Of a stretch of 64,000 nt of DNA, positions 25,501-37,577 are shown piece by piece. The stretch covers positions 35,286,327-35,350,326 of the forward strand of contig NC_037590.1 of the NCBI RefSeq assembly GCF_003073045.1, given 5' to 3'. A program made the translations under genes and the position numbers. Source of the DNA: Pomacea canaliculata (lineage: Eukaryota > Mollusca > Gastropoda > Architaenioglossa > Ampullariidae). Every line of letters begins with the position of its first letter. Within the stretch, counting starts at the first letter, position 1. The notes beneath the pieces were generated by a model, which was given only the letters and a program-made list of their open reading frames with translations, searched no databases and had not been told where the DNA came from.

Positions 25501-28159
25501 GGCAAAATGTCGCAAAAATCCCTCAAGCCAGGTCTTAAAGGGCAACACGAGTGCAACATTTATGATCAGATTACGTTAATTTTTAAAATAATAAGATCTC
25601 TCGTTTTACAGAAATTCAGAGATTTGCCTGTTTAAGTGACTGGAAAAAATAGCTTTTGATATGTTTTAAGCAAATTTTGAATATGGTGTGGGGACGAAGT
25701 TCGCAGGGCACGTTTGAACACAGGAGAGATCTGTATATACATGCAATGTTACTCCACTTGCTTTTATAGCTAGTATCTTTAGGAAATGACAATGAATACA
25801 AACTAACTTCATCTGGGCGTCGAAGAAAACATTCAGCAACAGCACATCGTGTCCCATTCTATTTTCTTTTACCGAGGATGGCATCTTTCCTCTTCGAATT
25901 CAGTTCATGCAGATGACGCTATTTTTAGAAATACTTTCCTTTTTTCACTTTTTGTTTTAGTGACAATTCCAGGTGTGAGTAAGAGAAATACATTAATATA
26001 ATATTTCTCGTGCCTTTTCGTCATAGAATACCACAGGAATATGTTTTATGATACATTATGCGGTATTTCCAGAGATTTTTTCACTGAGTGCTCGTGTTGA
26101 CCTTTAAGCTGGATATCATACTGAATCCTGTTTCAATAGGATCAGCGATCAATGTCGATCCTATAGTTTCTTGATTGACTAGAAAGGAATAGGCGCCTGA
26201 AACTCTGGTTCGATTATGATCTTAAGCTATGTTCAGGTTAATAAACAAAAATGGTATATAGGCTACGACAATGTATGTAGTTTATGGTCGTCGATCATTA
26301 CAGCATTGTGTTCAAAGAGGTGAAGGAAGTTAAAATAGGGTAGGAGCTAACAGTAGCGACAACCTTTCCACGACTTTCAGTTAATTGTTTAAATATCTCA
26401 AGACTTGCTCAACTACTCGTTCGCGTACATTTGGGACCGCTTGCATGTTGACTGTGCAAGTAGAACCGCCCAACAAAACGCTGGCTTTGTAAAAATGAAA
26501 ACCCAAACCTTGATCTCCAAAGAACTGAGTTGAGAAATGGACAGATCGCCATTCTTAATCAAGACATGGCTTAACGGCGGGAACAGCAAGTCTGTAGGTA
26601 ATCAGATACCTTACACTGTAATCTAATCACGTTTCTGGTTCTGTTTCACATATTTGTTTATCTATATTGACACGAAAGCTCAGACAATTAACTAGCGGAC
26701 GATAGGTTTTCACATCACGTGGCGGAACCATTTCCATGTGAACCTAGTTGGTGAACCTCTGTAGTTGAACCGGGTTTAGGAGTGTACATCATTGTACTTA
26801 GAATGGGATCGACGCTAATTGCCGATCCTTCTGAACCAGGTTCACACTTGTAAGGATCTGTTAGTTAAGAGACAACTGAGATGAAAAGGCAATGGAAATT
26901 ACAAGGTGGGCTTAATACTAACATCGTAAATCGTTTGCGCTAAAAATTTGGGGTTGACAAACAACTGTTTACGTGTCTAAAATACAACTTTGTGTAGTTT
27001 TGAAACCATCAGCCCAAATTAACTTCAATGTCTTTACCTTTAGGGATCGTCGAATAAGTGGGTTTCTTTGGTATCCTAGACTTAGAGATGGTGTAAAATT
27101 TTAGAACCAAAGCTAAACAGGGGTGTAAACGGTCAGCATGACGAGTTGTCAGTTTTTTCTGATATGACAAAGGATAGGTTACAAACAATAACATTGAATT
27201 TCAATGTATATACTGTTGCACTGTTTTTCCTTTTCTGTCGGAACAATTTCCACGTTTCGGCAAAAATCGTTTCATTCAGTTTATTTTTAGTTTGTCGAGC
27301 TTTTATTAGCGATTTTCTTTGATTTAAGAAATGTTTGCAGCTTTGGCACTGTCTGAGTTTTTCTCTTTTTGAGTTCACATGCAATATTCTTCTTTCAGTC
27401 TGCATTTATTATTTGTTATCTGTGTCTTACAGCTCTGTTTTTAGAAGCGGATCCTTCAAAAAGACTACCTCGGAGAAACAACCTCTAAGTAATATATGGA
27501 AACCTTTCTTTGCCTGTCGGTCAATTAGCCTTTTGTTGTCCCCCCTCCCCCCACACACACACACCTTTTTTTCCTTTTGCTTCCTTTCCTCTTTCCTCCC
27601 TCTTATTCTTCGTCTTATTGTTTTTCCATTTTCCATTGTTTTCATTGATTTGAAGTAAAGAAATAAATCCTAACAAAAACTCCGTTCCCCTTAATCCCAA
27701 CTGAGACCATGATTTGACTATCGGAAGACAAAACCAGATTTCTCTGGCTGTCTAAAAATTTCCTCCTAAAACTAGTGTATTTTGTATTTAAGGTGGCGAC
27801 AGTGAGATAGACGAATCCCCGTTATGTCGATGAAGATGGGTTTGAATAGATACAACGCAAGATGAAAGCTGTGGAACTGCCCAACTCTGTGTTCAAGAAA
27901 GAGGTTCATCTACCTCCAAGTCCGCCTCCAACCGTCGAGGACTGCTTGAATGAAAAAGCGGTAAGTTGTGTAGGCCTGATACGCAAGACGGTCATCCAAT
28001 TCTCTCGTGTGCCTGCTTGCATGAGTGGAGACGTGCATGAGAGAGAAGGGAATAAGCGTTTGTCTAAGTCGTCATAGCAATGATTTGGTTCTGGTTTAGG
28101 CTGCTATAGTCGATGCACTGGAGGAAGCCGAGACACCGAGACCACAAGCAGAACAGACG
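22544..28159 (+). CDS. Giant WD40-repeat gene, part 3: linker exons with frame breaks
   Basis: Exons: 22544-22593, 23229-23959, 24464-24695, 25291-25432 (a second donor at 25531 has the same phase), 27433-27488, 27793-27960, 28100-28159. The 731-nt exon begins INPAVMPKS and later reads KREFLNMPVTVFRS, KQRRNISVVLP and a K/E-rich helix; the two halves are in different frames, needing one extra base removed near 23360. The 24464 exon has an acidic serine run (ESSDSSSSSDEAE). The 25291 exon reads TFRGLQTLREFLKQHG, helical. The 27793 exon starts GDSEIDES, continues in another frame as RYVDEDGFE, then meets TAG before IQRKMKAVELPNSVF. Region looks like an extended, mostly helical or disordered linker. 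Function unknown. Confidence 0.68.
25540..27430. other. Long intron, no gene seen
   Basis: About 1.9 kb between two linker exons of the WD40 gene. It holds an imperfect palindrome at about 26733-26855 (arms around GTGAACCTAGTT and AACCAGGTTCAC) and otherwise AT-rich sequence with no coding signal on either strand. Confidence 0.6.
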
Positions 28160-28523
28160 GTAAGAACCGTCATAGTAGTGTGACCTGCGCTGTCTTGATA
28201 TCTTTTAAGGTAATGTGCACGGTCCAGAAATGTGTCGGTGAAAATCTACTGGGGTGGAGAGAGAGCGAAGTTGTATGATCGCGTGCTGAAGCTGTATGCA
28301 GTGATTTCTTTGATGCATCATTACCTCAGTAGGCACGGATAGACATTTTATTGAAACATCTTTAGCACGGTAGACAGAAAAATGTTATTGAAACTTTATT
28401 GAATCCTTAACTCGGATAGGTATTCACACAAAATCACTGAAACATCCTTACTATGCTAGAATTTTTAATGAAATAACCCCATCACGATAAACACAAAAAT
28501 TTCTGTCAAACATCGTCCCTTAG

Positions 28524-31500
28524 ATACGACCAGAAATTGTCACTGCATTATGTGGGGGCGTGGGTGTGAGATTGAGGAAATCCTTAAGAATATCTCTCGA
28601 AGTGTGTTAACTCTAGACAGTGAATTCAGAGCGCTGAACGACAAGAGAAATACTTTCTTATCAAAAACTTTTGTTTATGAGTGCGAAGAAGAAGAGGAAG
28701 AAGAGGAAGCAGACGAAGGAGAGGAAGGAGAGGACACGAAGGTACCACTTCCGACGAAAAAGAAGGGTGCCAAAAAGAGACACGGAAAAAAAGGAAAAAG
28801 AAAAAAAGGTCAGAGTAATTTTTAGTCTTTTATTTATTTTGTATTAATTTCTTTGTGTATTATCTACGGAGGTACACATACTGTATTTTGTGTAAATTGA
28901 TGAATGGCTACTTTGATGGATGTAGGAGACAGGTATAGGCTTGTTAACTCAAAAGGGAGCTCTCTGTGTTAATTATTGTATATGAATGGTATTCATCGGA
29001 TGTAAATTAGCATTGTATTGCCTGATTTGTTCTTTCTTCACCTGTCCGCTGAGAACTCCATATGTATTGCGTCAGGACCCGTCAAGCCTTCGACATTTCA
29101 CTTCATTTAGCCAATGTCATAGTTGGCAGAGATATCTCACACTTCGACCCCCAAATCCCCACCCCTAACCACTACTCTCCACCCCACTCCGCAAAAAGAC
29201 CTTTATTTATTGTTTGCCGGTGTAGTCAGCTATATTTAGGTCAGCTCTTTAGGCTCTTGTGCTACATTTTGTTTTCACTCGCTCCACAATCTTTGTTTTT
29301 CAGGAAAGAAAGAAAAAAAGGAGCTCGAAATGACAGAGTGGCGTGTGAGTATTCAGCACTCCTTTTATGACTAACATGCCATGCTTTAGCAAGGCGAATA
29401 GTTTCTTCCGGAAGAACATCATGCTTGAAGCTCTCCACGACCATCACACTTCCATTTCCATTGGTGGAAGACATGCACTTCGCAGACGACATAGATTTGT
29501 TAGCAGGCACTAACAGAGAACTGCAAGACCTCACTGACAGACTGACAGACAGTTTTTTTAAAAATATATATATAACTTAAAATACAAAAGTGTGAGAGAC
29601 ACTCTTGGGAATTGGAAGATTCCGTGGCCTCTCACACTTTCACTATCGTTATATGTATTAAAGTAAATTGCGAGACCTAAGGAAAAAAATCTTTAACTCA
29701 GTTTAGTGCATTTCAAATTAAATTGTGGTTTGAAAAATGCGTTTTACTTTATTTAGTTCATCGAATTCGGTTAGAAGAAATGACTTCAGTTTTCAGGACA
29801 TTATATAGGACGCTTAATGTTCGTTTTTCAAATATTTTAGAATCAGCATCTGAATTTGAACTTGAAAGATGACTGACTTTCTCAAGGTGCATGACACTAT
29901 TTATTTGCACAAGTTCGGGTGAGATTATGTAAGTTACCATGACATGCACGATGATATATGTTGAGGATTTTTCTGTAACTTGTACACATTTTTTTTTATC
30001 AGAGACAAAAGCTGCCGGTATTCTCCACAAAACTAGTATTTCCGCTAGTAAATACTGTACCTCCTTTGAATGAAACCAACAACGCAACAAAGGAATGTGT
30101 CCCTGTGCCGAAGCACGCCAAACGTTCAAGTGTTTGTGATTTTTCTCAGAGTATAGTCTTGCCCGTGGTGAAAGTAGCATCCTGTAAGAAACAAATAAAG
30201 CAAATGTTAACAATGGAGCGGCCAGCTGATGGGTTAGCATCACTCTTACCTAAGGAAACTGCTCCGACTTCGTTTACAAGGACCTCAGTGCATCCTTTTG
30301 CTTTGAATCATGAGGATGTGGAGTCGGGTATCATGATGAGCAGTTTGCCATTCGACCAATCAAACAATGCCAGCTCTTCAGACGATGAACGGGAAATCTG
30401 CTGTATTCATCTGTCAATGAAACCGGCAGAAACGACAACACCAGTAACGTACACTGCCTACCCTCTGTCAGAAGGGTTAACTAAGGACCATCAGTCGAGA
30501 CCCAACAACGCCTGTTCTCAAACCGACAAGACCGAAGAGGAAGTAGATCAACTGACGTTTCTAGCCAAGATGTCCAGCACAATTATCGAAACATTTGCGC
30601 AGCAGACCCGTCTTCTGGAACAGCTGCGGAGGGAGAAATGGTATCCACGGCAGGTGAACAGCAGTAATCCAGTGACCACGTTCAGCGCCCTCCTTGGGCT
30701 GCTGGTCCACGGTACGAATCCTGACGTCATTGCCCAGGTGTGTGGCTACCTTTTGAACCTGAAGAGGTAGGTTGCCTGAGTAACCCTTCTTCATATCTGC
30801 TTTTTTTTAAGGCTCGTGTTGTAGCATGAATTCGTAGGTGATTATGATTTTTCATCCAGCTTTCTCATTCATTTTCTTTTACTCTCTCATAGCGATGGAT
30901 GACGTGTGTGTGTGTGTGCACGTATTTATCGGTATGTATGTGCGCTGGCGTGTACGTTACTGTAGGTAGTGGGTGACATCCACAGCTTGTGCAAGTACGC
31001 TAGGTAGTCGCCAGCTGCCTGTTCGTGCTCTGGGTAGGAATCTACTTTTACTAGGAGGATACGAACAGATAAATAAAGCTGATAGAATAACACTGAAACG
31101 ACTAGGAGATTAGATAATAAACTAAATATAGAATTCACGGTGTATAAAAGAATAAGATTAAAATATATCTAGAATATATGTCATGGCTGAGAAAGTCAAC
31201 GGATGTGTCGGAAAAACAAGGCAAGCAGTCAGTCCTTAAAAGAAAGAGAAAACACAATATGCAGCCCAACAAACAAAACATACATGCATTTCTGTGTCCG
31301 ATATAGGAAAATAATCAGTGGGGAACAAAGCATCTCGTCTGTTAGGCACAGCCTCGTTTCCAACAAAATTCTCAAAGAGCTTAACCTTAATTTTAAATGC
31401 CACACTTTATCTTTTATAAAGTTTCAAGTACCAGCAAACGCCAGTGCTATGACTGTGGTAAAGAAACATGAAGTAGTGTCCTCGGGGTCTTGCCATTGCT

Positions 31501-31884
31501 TTGTAACTTCACTTAGCCTTGAGTTTCTCGGTTTACCTAGGAAAATTGTCCTTCTGTCGCTTCATAACTACGGTCCAGTCGCCTATATGCCTTTTAAACT
31601 GTCATCATGCGAATTTGTCACACATGTCCTGAGACTGCCATTATTCGCTCGCGATTGTCACTATTCCCTGGTGACTATGTCACCCATGCCCTTGCGATTG
31701 TGTTTCCAGACATTTCTTCATTCCAAAGTCGTTTCGGATGAAGAGCGCCGCGCTGTTGCTGGGTGTCCTCAAGTCCAGTGACGACGTGCAGCTGCAGCGA
31801 GTTTGTTTGTACAGCTTTCCGCAGCTGACCCACCCGACACGTAACATGCTGCTGGTGGTCGTTCCAGCCCTCGTTAAGTATGAT
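28524..31884 (+). CDS. Giant WD40-repeat gene, part 4: K/E-rich block and HEAT-like helices
   Basis: Exons: 28524-28808, 29304-29344, 30003-30766, 31710-31884. The first reads IRPEIVTAL, then in another frame (one base short in a run of five G at 28553-28557) IEEILKNISRSVLTLD, an E-run, and a K/R/G-rich tail. The 764-nt exon carries a serine/threonine-rich segment, then TFLAKMSSTIIETFAQQ, a coiled helix LLEQLRREKW and TFSALLGLLVHGTNPDVIAQV. The next exon reads RMKSAALLLGVLKSSDDVQLQRV and MLLVVVPALVKYD. These amphipathic helix pairs look like HEAT/ARM-type repeats. The mix of WD40, K/E-rich and helical repeats is what suggests WDR87/WDR97-like proteins. Confidence 0.75.
29385..29553 (+). mobile_element. 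Non-LTR retrotransposon reverse-transcriptase fragment (FADD box)
   Basis: One frame reads LEALHDHHTSISIGGR and the next reads FADDIDLLAGTNREL, the reverse-transcriptase catalytic motif (F/Y-A-D-D) and its flank. A short stretch that normally lies between them is missing, with a frame change, so the copy is dead. It lies 40 bases after the 29304-29344 exon of the WD40 gene, inside the following intron. Confidence 0.85.
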
Positions 31885-32305
31885 GTAAGTCCTCGGTTTT
31901 CTTATCTAACAGAACAGAGTTAAACGTAATATAACAAACTGATGGGTAAAGGCGTTGGTTTTTAATATTTCTGGAATCCTTTAGAGATTCTGGGTGGACA
32001 GATTAAGACAAAGACAGAGTGTATCCCTGTTATTCCCATATTTGAACTATTTTCTTCTTACAATTATGCAAATGTTTCCCTCTGGTTAACGCGAACGTCC
32101 TTAGTCATATATCTTTCAGCTAAAACATGTGTGTTGCAGAAGAAAACAAAAATCTATGTAGCCGAAGCAGGTAAACAGAACTGGTCAACTTAGGTGCCAT
32201 GCACTCAAGTGACCTTATGAGGAACATCAAACTCAGTCAAATCTTGGCAATGGCCACCAGTAAGAGCGTTCATTCATGTTTATTTCTATTATAATTTACA
32301 GCAAG

Positions 32306-35300
32306 ACATTTCACTGGAGACAAGCTGTGGACCCACTTAGGGGTTTGAGCGTCCGAGTCACAAGTACTATGGCTGAACAAGGTCAAGTGGACACTGGAGA
32401 CAGTCAACACTCTCAGGTCTCTTGTAACTATGTCTCTCTGCTTGCTTCTGCTGTTTATATTCTTCATCATCGTTTTTTTTCTCGTTCTTTTTGTCGAAGA
32501 AGTAGTCTTCTGAAAGTCACTTTTTTTTAAGGTCAGCAATGAAGCGACTGTGGAATTTCCTCATGGTCGGACAGAAGAGACAGACAGAAAATCTTCAGAC
32601 GAGGAGCTCAGTGGTAAGCAGCATTCGTCTTTATATCCGGCAGAAACATAAAAAAAAATTTGCTTTAGGCATTTCCTTGCATGATCGAGTTCTCGTTTGG
32701 TTTCGTTTCAGGTCTGCAGTACGAAACCCCTTTGTTTATCACAGGATATTCAAAGACTAGCCACAAGCCTCCTGGTCCAAAAGATACTTCAGCTGCTAGG
32801 ACACCTTGTGCCATCGGCATCAAGATGCTTCTTCTGCTCCGCCTTCGCACCATTCGCAGACAAGTTTTACTCATGGCACACAAGACCGAGTGTTGTCAGA
32901 CGGAGGAAACCTTGACGGACGACGTGTTGCAGTGAACCCACTAGTTGTCACGAAGAATGTGAACATTCCCAGCTTTCCTTCTTTTGCGGTCTTTGGCTCG
33001 TCTTTTAAAATAAGAAGGTACCTTCACATAACAAGAAAGTCTTCTTACTTCATAATCAAATCTCATAATATCCCAAGAAAGTTGCCTGTCGTACCGGGCG
33101 AGTCTTCTCACATCACGAGCGGATGTTCCCAGGAAGCACGTGTGTCTTCTTTCATAATAAGAAGTCCGCCCGTCTGAGAGGTAAGTCTTCTGATGTCGCA
33201 GTGAAGTCTGTTGAGGTAACGGGGACGTTTGTGTCGTAATGATGGGCGCTTTAGTTACTGTGCCACCAAGCGCACCATACTTCCTAGGTCGTGTCCTCCA
33301 CCCCGTTGTCCGCTGTTTGCAGAAACACGACTCTACCCGTCTACCCGTAGCTACAACCATGGCAAACAACGCCGACGCTGCCAGTTTCCCTTGAAGTTGT
33401 TCAGCACTGAGGTTCCAGATATTGGAAATAGCAACGACTTGACTGATGAACGTGTCATTTATGTCTGGGACTCGCTTCCGCCAGGTCAGTACTAGCGTCC
33501 TTTGCTCTCTTTCTCTCGATAGATGGCGTGTGTGTGCAGTGTACATGCTTTCGTGCGGGCTATACAGCTCCTTGCTTAGTGGCTGGATAGGGCCAGTTTG
33601 ATTTCCGTCACACACAATTGAATATTTTATTGCTTAGGCCATCGGCCCGTATCACTTGTAATTTTTACAAAACGCACAAAAGATAGACATATTATATTCG
33701 TAAACTTACAGATATTTACAGAGCATTGTTTCACATTTCTAATGCCTTTAAGATGTAGAGCACAGATAATAATAATGTTGCATATTATCGTCCTGCTACT
33801 GCTGCTGAGTAGCAACATTTACATTAGATGGATTTCTATAAAATTTGAAGCGTATATATTTCTCTCGAAAAACAGTGTACCGGGGACACAAACATGAAAT
33901 AAAGTTCTGTTTCACTTTCAACTATATCTGTGCGAAATGGACGGTTGAAATCAGAAGATAACGTATTGCGTATGACAGAGAGAGAAATGAAGGAAGCCGG
34001 AGAATACCACTGATGGTCAGCAGTGTAAACAGCTAGGTATCACATCGATAGATATGTCGGAGCAGAGATTCGACACCCAATGTTCACTGTCGTGGTGACA
34101 GGCGCTTTAGTCACTGTGCCACCAAGCGCACCATACTTCCCAGGTCGTCTCCTCCACCCCTTGTCCGTTGTCCACTGTTTGCAGAAGAACAACTCCGCCC
34201 GTCTACCTGTGACCACGAGCATGGTGAACAATGCCCATGCTGCCAGTTTCCCTTGAAGGTTACCGTTTCTAAGGTGCCCAGCACTGAGGTTCCAGATCTT
34301 GGAGAAAGCAACAGCCTGACTGACAAAGGTGAGAGTAATGTCTGGGACTCGCTTCCGCAATGTCAAGGTGTTGCAGGTCAGTACTAGCATTCTTTTCTCT
34401 CTTCCTCTCGACAGATAAATAGATGGCGTGTGTGTACAGTGTACATGTGTTCTTGCCGGCTATACAGCTCCTTGCCTAGTGGCTGGATAAGGTATAGCCA
34501 GTTCGATTACCATCGTAGTTCCTGTCATTTTTCGTCTACCACTTACAGTGCCGTATGTTGAATGGATACCTGATCGGAGATAAGAGCAGTCTTTAAAGCA
34601 TTACTCCCCAGCGACCGAAAATTTACAGACTTTTGTAAAAGCTACGCAAAGACGTAGTACATACCCGGTGAGGATACGAACACAGAAACTTTCTTCATCT
34701 CTACAGTATCCAATCAGCGTGCATGTCTACTTTTCAGCCGCAAGCGACGTTCCTAACAAGCCCTTGGAAAATGGCGGCGCGAGTAAGAGAGCTCGTGAGG
34801 AACGAATAAAACCGAGAGTTACATCACAGCGTGCCAAAGGAGACAACTTTAGCCTGCTCCAACCTCTTCCCCATGGCCTTTTGGTTTTTAACCCGTAGGT
34901 GAAACTGCGCCCTTCTCTTCCTTCTCTGTCTCTACCTCCGTGCCCTAACCTGCTCTTTATTGTGTACTAGATTGCTTTTTATTGCGCGGTTCTTTATCGG
35001 TGCCCCTGATTGTTATGCATCGTGCACTAGACTGCTGTTTATTGTTGCCCATGGTTGTTATGTATCGTGCCCTGGGATATTCTTTATTGCGATCTAGACT
35101 GTTCTTTATCTTGTGCTAAGGTGTTCTTTGTCGTGCTCGAGGTTGTTTTTCATTTTCTTCTTTGTCGACGTCATTGTCATCTTCTTCATCCGATAAGTAT
35201 TCATTAGGTCCATCCATTCCGTCAGGCACATAGTATGGCATGATGATATGCTTCTAGCCATTCTAGACAATAAATATGTCAGCTGGAAACTTTTCTACGA

Positions 35301-36862
35301 CTATTCTGTAAAAAAAGCCAGAGAAACCTATTTTTGACTGAAGAGAAATTGAAGAATTTTCAAGAATAAAGTCGGCAACACAACGTGCATTTTGTGGAAT
35401 GGTAGAGGTCTACTCAGCATGTTTTCTCGGTCTGGGATTTCATTTTCTGTAACATGTCTCACATTTGTGGTCACTATGCTCACGTAGTCCCATTACTGAT
35501 AATAGTGTGTGGTCCGCTTTGATGTAGGCTACAATGCGAACTTAATACACAGTCGACTCAGGCACGTGATCCAGCCAAATCCCTGCAGCTGATCTGCCAG
35601 ACATGGAATAAGATATAGTCTCTACATTTTTCCATAGAGTTCTCTTCAAAAAACAAAATATACATTTATCTACAAATAATTCTGTGCTTAGTAGCTTCTC
35701 TTCATAGCGCCTTTGGCAATGAGCGAGTAGGGCTAGTCTGCGGTCCACCCGTCAACATCCGTACCTACCAGATTGCAATTCCTTTTGCAGGACAATGGAG
35801 AAAAGCTGTTCCGGTCGACTGAACAAAGGCTGTGTCTCGGTGCCAACAAGACAGCCCTTTCAACGCTTGCCAACTTTCACTAATGCCCTAAAAATTCCAG
35901 ATGCTGTGTCAGTGTCAAAGGGCCCTCGCGTTTTGTCAAGGCATATACTTGGCCCTGAACACCCGGTGTCGATGGCCACTCCCCAGACAGTTGGTGTATG
36001 TTGCTTTGTCCCACAGGATATGTCTGTCTGCGTACATGTGTGTGTTTGTGTGTGTGAGAGAGAGAGAGAAAGAAAGAGAGAGAGGATATGTGCGTGTGAA
36101 CCGAGGTCCCCATTATTATTCTATGGACGGGTGGACGGGTGGTAACCACCTGGTCGTGACGATACATTTTCTGGTATCCTAAAACTTAAGTTGGTGCTCC
36201 TGTCTTTCAGTTGTCGCCAGCTAAAGTCAGCCAGAGGAGGGTGCTGCTGCAAGGAAAAACGGAAACCCGCCCGCTGGGAGTGGTTCGTAACAGGAAAAAT
36301 CACACGAGCTTAACCAGATTACCTAATCCGCTTGAGACGAGCTTAACTAGATTACCCCAGCCACAGGACATGAGCTTAACTAGATTACCCCAGCCACAGG
36401 ACATGAGCTTAACCAGATTACCCCAGCCACAGGACATGAGATTAACCAGATTACCCCAGCCACAGGGCATGAGATTAACCAGATTACCCCAGCCACAGGA
36501 CGTGAGATTAACCAGATTACTCCAGCCACAGGACATGAGCTTAACCAGATTACCTAAGCCGCATAAGACGAGCTTAACAACATTACCCAACCCACAGAAC
36601 ATGGATTTGACCTGGTTACGTAAAATGCAGCATCCAGGTTGGATCAGGTCAACCAAACGGCGACTTAGGGGCTTAAACAAAGTTCCTAGCATGGTACCCA
36701 CGTGGTACCTTATGCCTTCTGTACCTTAGCATGGTACCGTATGCCCGTTCTGCCTTAGTTCAGACGACCGTGACTGTTGCAGGACGGACCTCTTCCCGAG
36801 GATGACGACGACTCTGAAAACAACACATCAGCAATACGACAACAGACGACACACCTCGCTGG
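32306..36862 (+). CDS. Giant WD40-repeat gene, part 5: acidic linker and 11-residue tandem repeat
   Basis: Candidate exons: 32306-32416, 32532-32613, 32712-32935, 34738-34894, 35791-35995, 36211-36693, 36783-36862. The 32532 exon is acidic (RTEETDRKSSDEELS). In the 32712 exon two frames look plausible: the phase-correct one is proline-rich (TSHKPPGPKD) and meets TGA at 32933, another is helical (IQRLATSLLVQKIL); I cannot choose. The 34738, 35791 and 36211 exons chain in phase (ENGGASKRAREERIK, then TRQPFQRLP, then SPAKVSQRRVLLQG). The 36211 exon holds nine to ten units of SLTRLPQPQDM. The 36783 exon is acidic (PEDDDDSENN). Probably the disordered C-terminal tail. Confidence 0.5.
33232..33612 (-). 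repeat. Dispersed repeat, copy 1 of 2
   Basis: Shares long stretches with 34095-34521 in the same order, including GTGCCACCAAGCGCACC, GCTGCCAGTTTCCCTTGAAG, GTCTGGGACTCGCTTCCGC and GCTATACAGCTCCTTGC. On the minus strand its end has GGTGGCACAGTAACTAAAG, a box A-like word, so the family may be SINE-related. The long minus-strand ORF across it is not a gene. Confidence 0.8.
34060..34521 (-). repeat. Dispersed repeat, copy 2 of 2, with tRNA-like end
   Basis: Second copy of the 33232-33612 repeat, about 0.86 kb away in the same orientation. It extends further at its tRNA-like end, where the minus strand reads GGTGGCACAGTGAC and then GGTGTCGAATCTC (box B-like). Confidence 0.8.
34550..34625 (+). mobile_element. 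Short SINE-tail fragment
   Basis: Contains GAATGGATACCTGATC and CCCCAGCGACCGA, the same paired words seen in the 46100-46255 SINE copy (GTATGAGTACCTGATTCC and CCCTAGCGACCCGA). Confidence 0.4.
36307..36630 (+). repeat. 33-bp coding tandem repeat, about 9.5 units
   Basis: Unit AGCTTAACCAGATTACC plus CCAGCCACAGGACATG, encoding S/R-L-T-R-L-P-Q-P-Q-D-M. First and last units are most diverged (PNPLET, PKPHKT, PNPQNM), the middle three nearly identical, as expected from expansion by unequal exchange. The reverse strand is also open through the array. Confidence 0.95.
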
Positions 36863-37577
36863 GTAAGGGGGGATTTGGGGGCGTGTGGCAGGTAGAGAGA
36901 AGAGGGTATAGTCATGTGAGAATTGCTGAGCGTATCCACGCTACCAAAACTGCCCAACTGCTTGTCCACGGCATGAACTGGTGACTGTTTGAGCTTACTA
37001 ACTGGATGGTGCAGTGTGAGATGATCGTGCGCGGTGTCAGATGATCGTGACGAGGGCAGACTTGGGATGGATCCGAGAGGAGGACGAGAGTGCTGCTTTA
37101 GCTGACTGACAGTGACTTAGCCGTTTTACAATTAGAACATGTGAACTTTCTTTACAAAAATCGCAAATAGCGTTTGATATTCTTTTTCTGCATATATCTT
37201 TGCAAACATTTATGAACATGAACATTCTTGTACACACATACACATATATGTGTGTGAGATTACGTATATAGTTATATTAAATCGCCTGACGGATTGAAAT
37301 TGCATCCAGATTTTGTTTGTGTGCAAGTTTTGTTTTTGTTTTTGTGTTTGTTTGTGTTTGTATTACATGGTATGTGTACAAACAAACGTAAATTGCATCT
37401 TTGTATATAGAGAATATTATCTGCTCATTGAAAAATTAGAACTATACGTAACGATCTGCACATTTAAAAAAATTAAAACTATACAAGCCTCGTATAGAAT
37501 GATAGAATGGCAATAATTTTTGTTCGGATTTCGTCCCCAGTCCAAAAACACACACACACAAACCAACAAACAAACAG

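Noticed and set aside
26733..26855. Imperfect palindrome as a MITE
   Set aside because: Arms are short and mismatched, and no target duplication is visible.
32941..33615. 224-residue minus-strand ORF
   Set aside because: Crosses a dispersed repeat whose second copy gives a different broken ORF; composition is R-rich with no domain. Repeated TCTTCT words at 33040-33190 are irregularly spaced.
36300..36701. 133-residue antisense ORF over the 33-bp array
   Set aside because: Open only because the unit has no stop on either strand; the plus frame has splice sites and fits neighbours.
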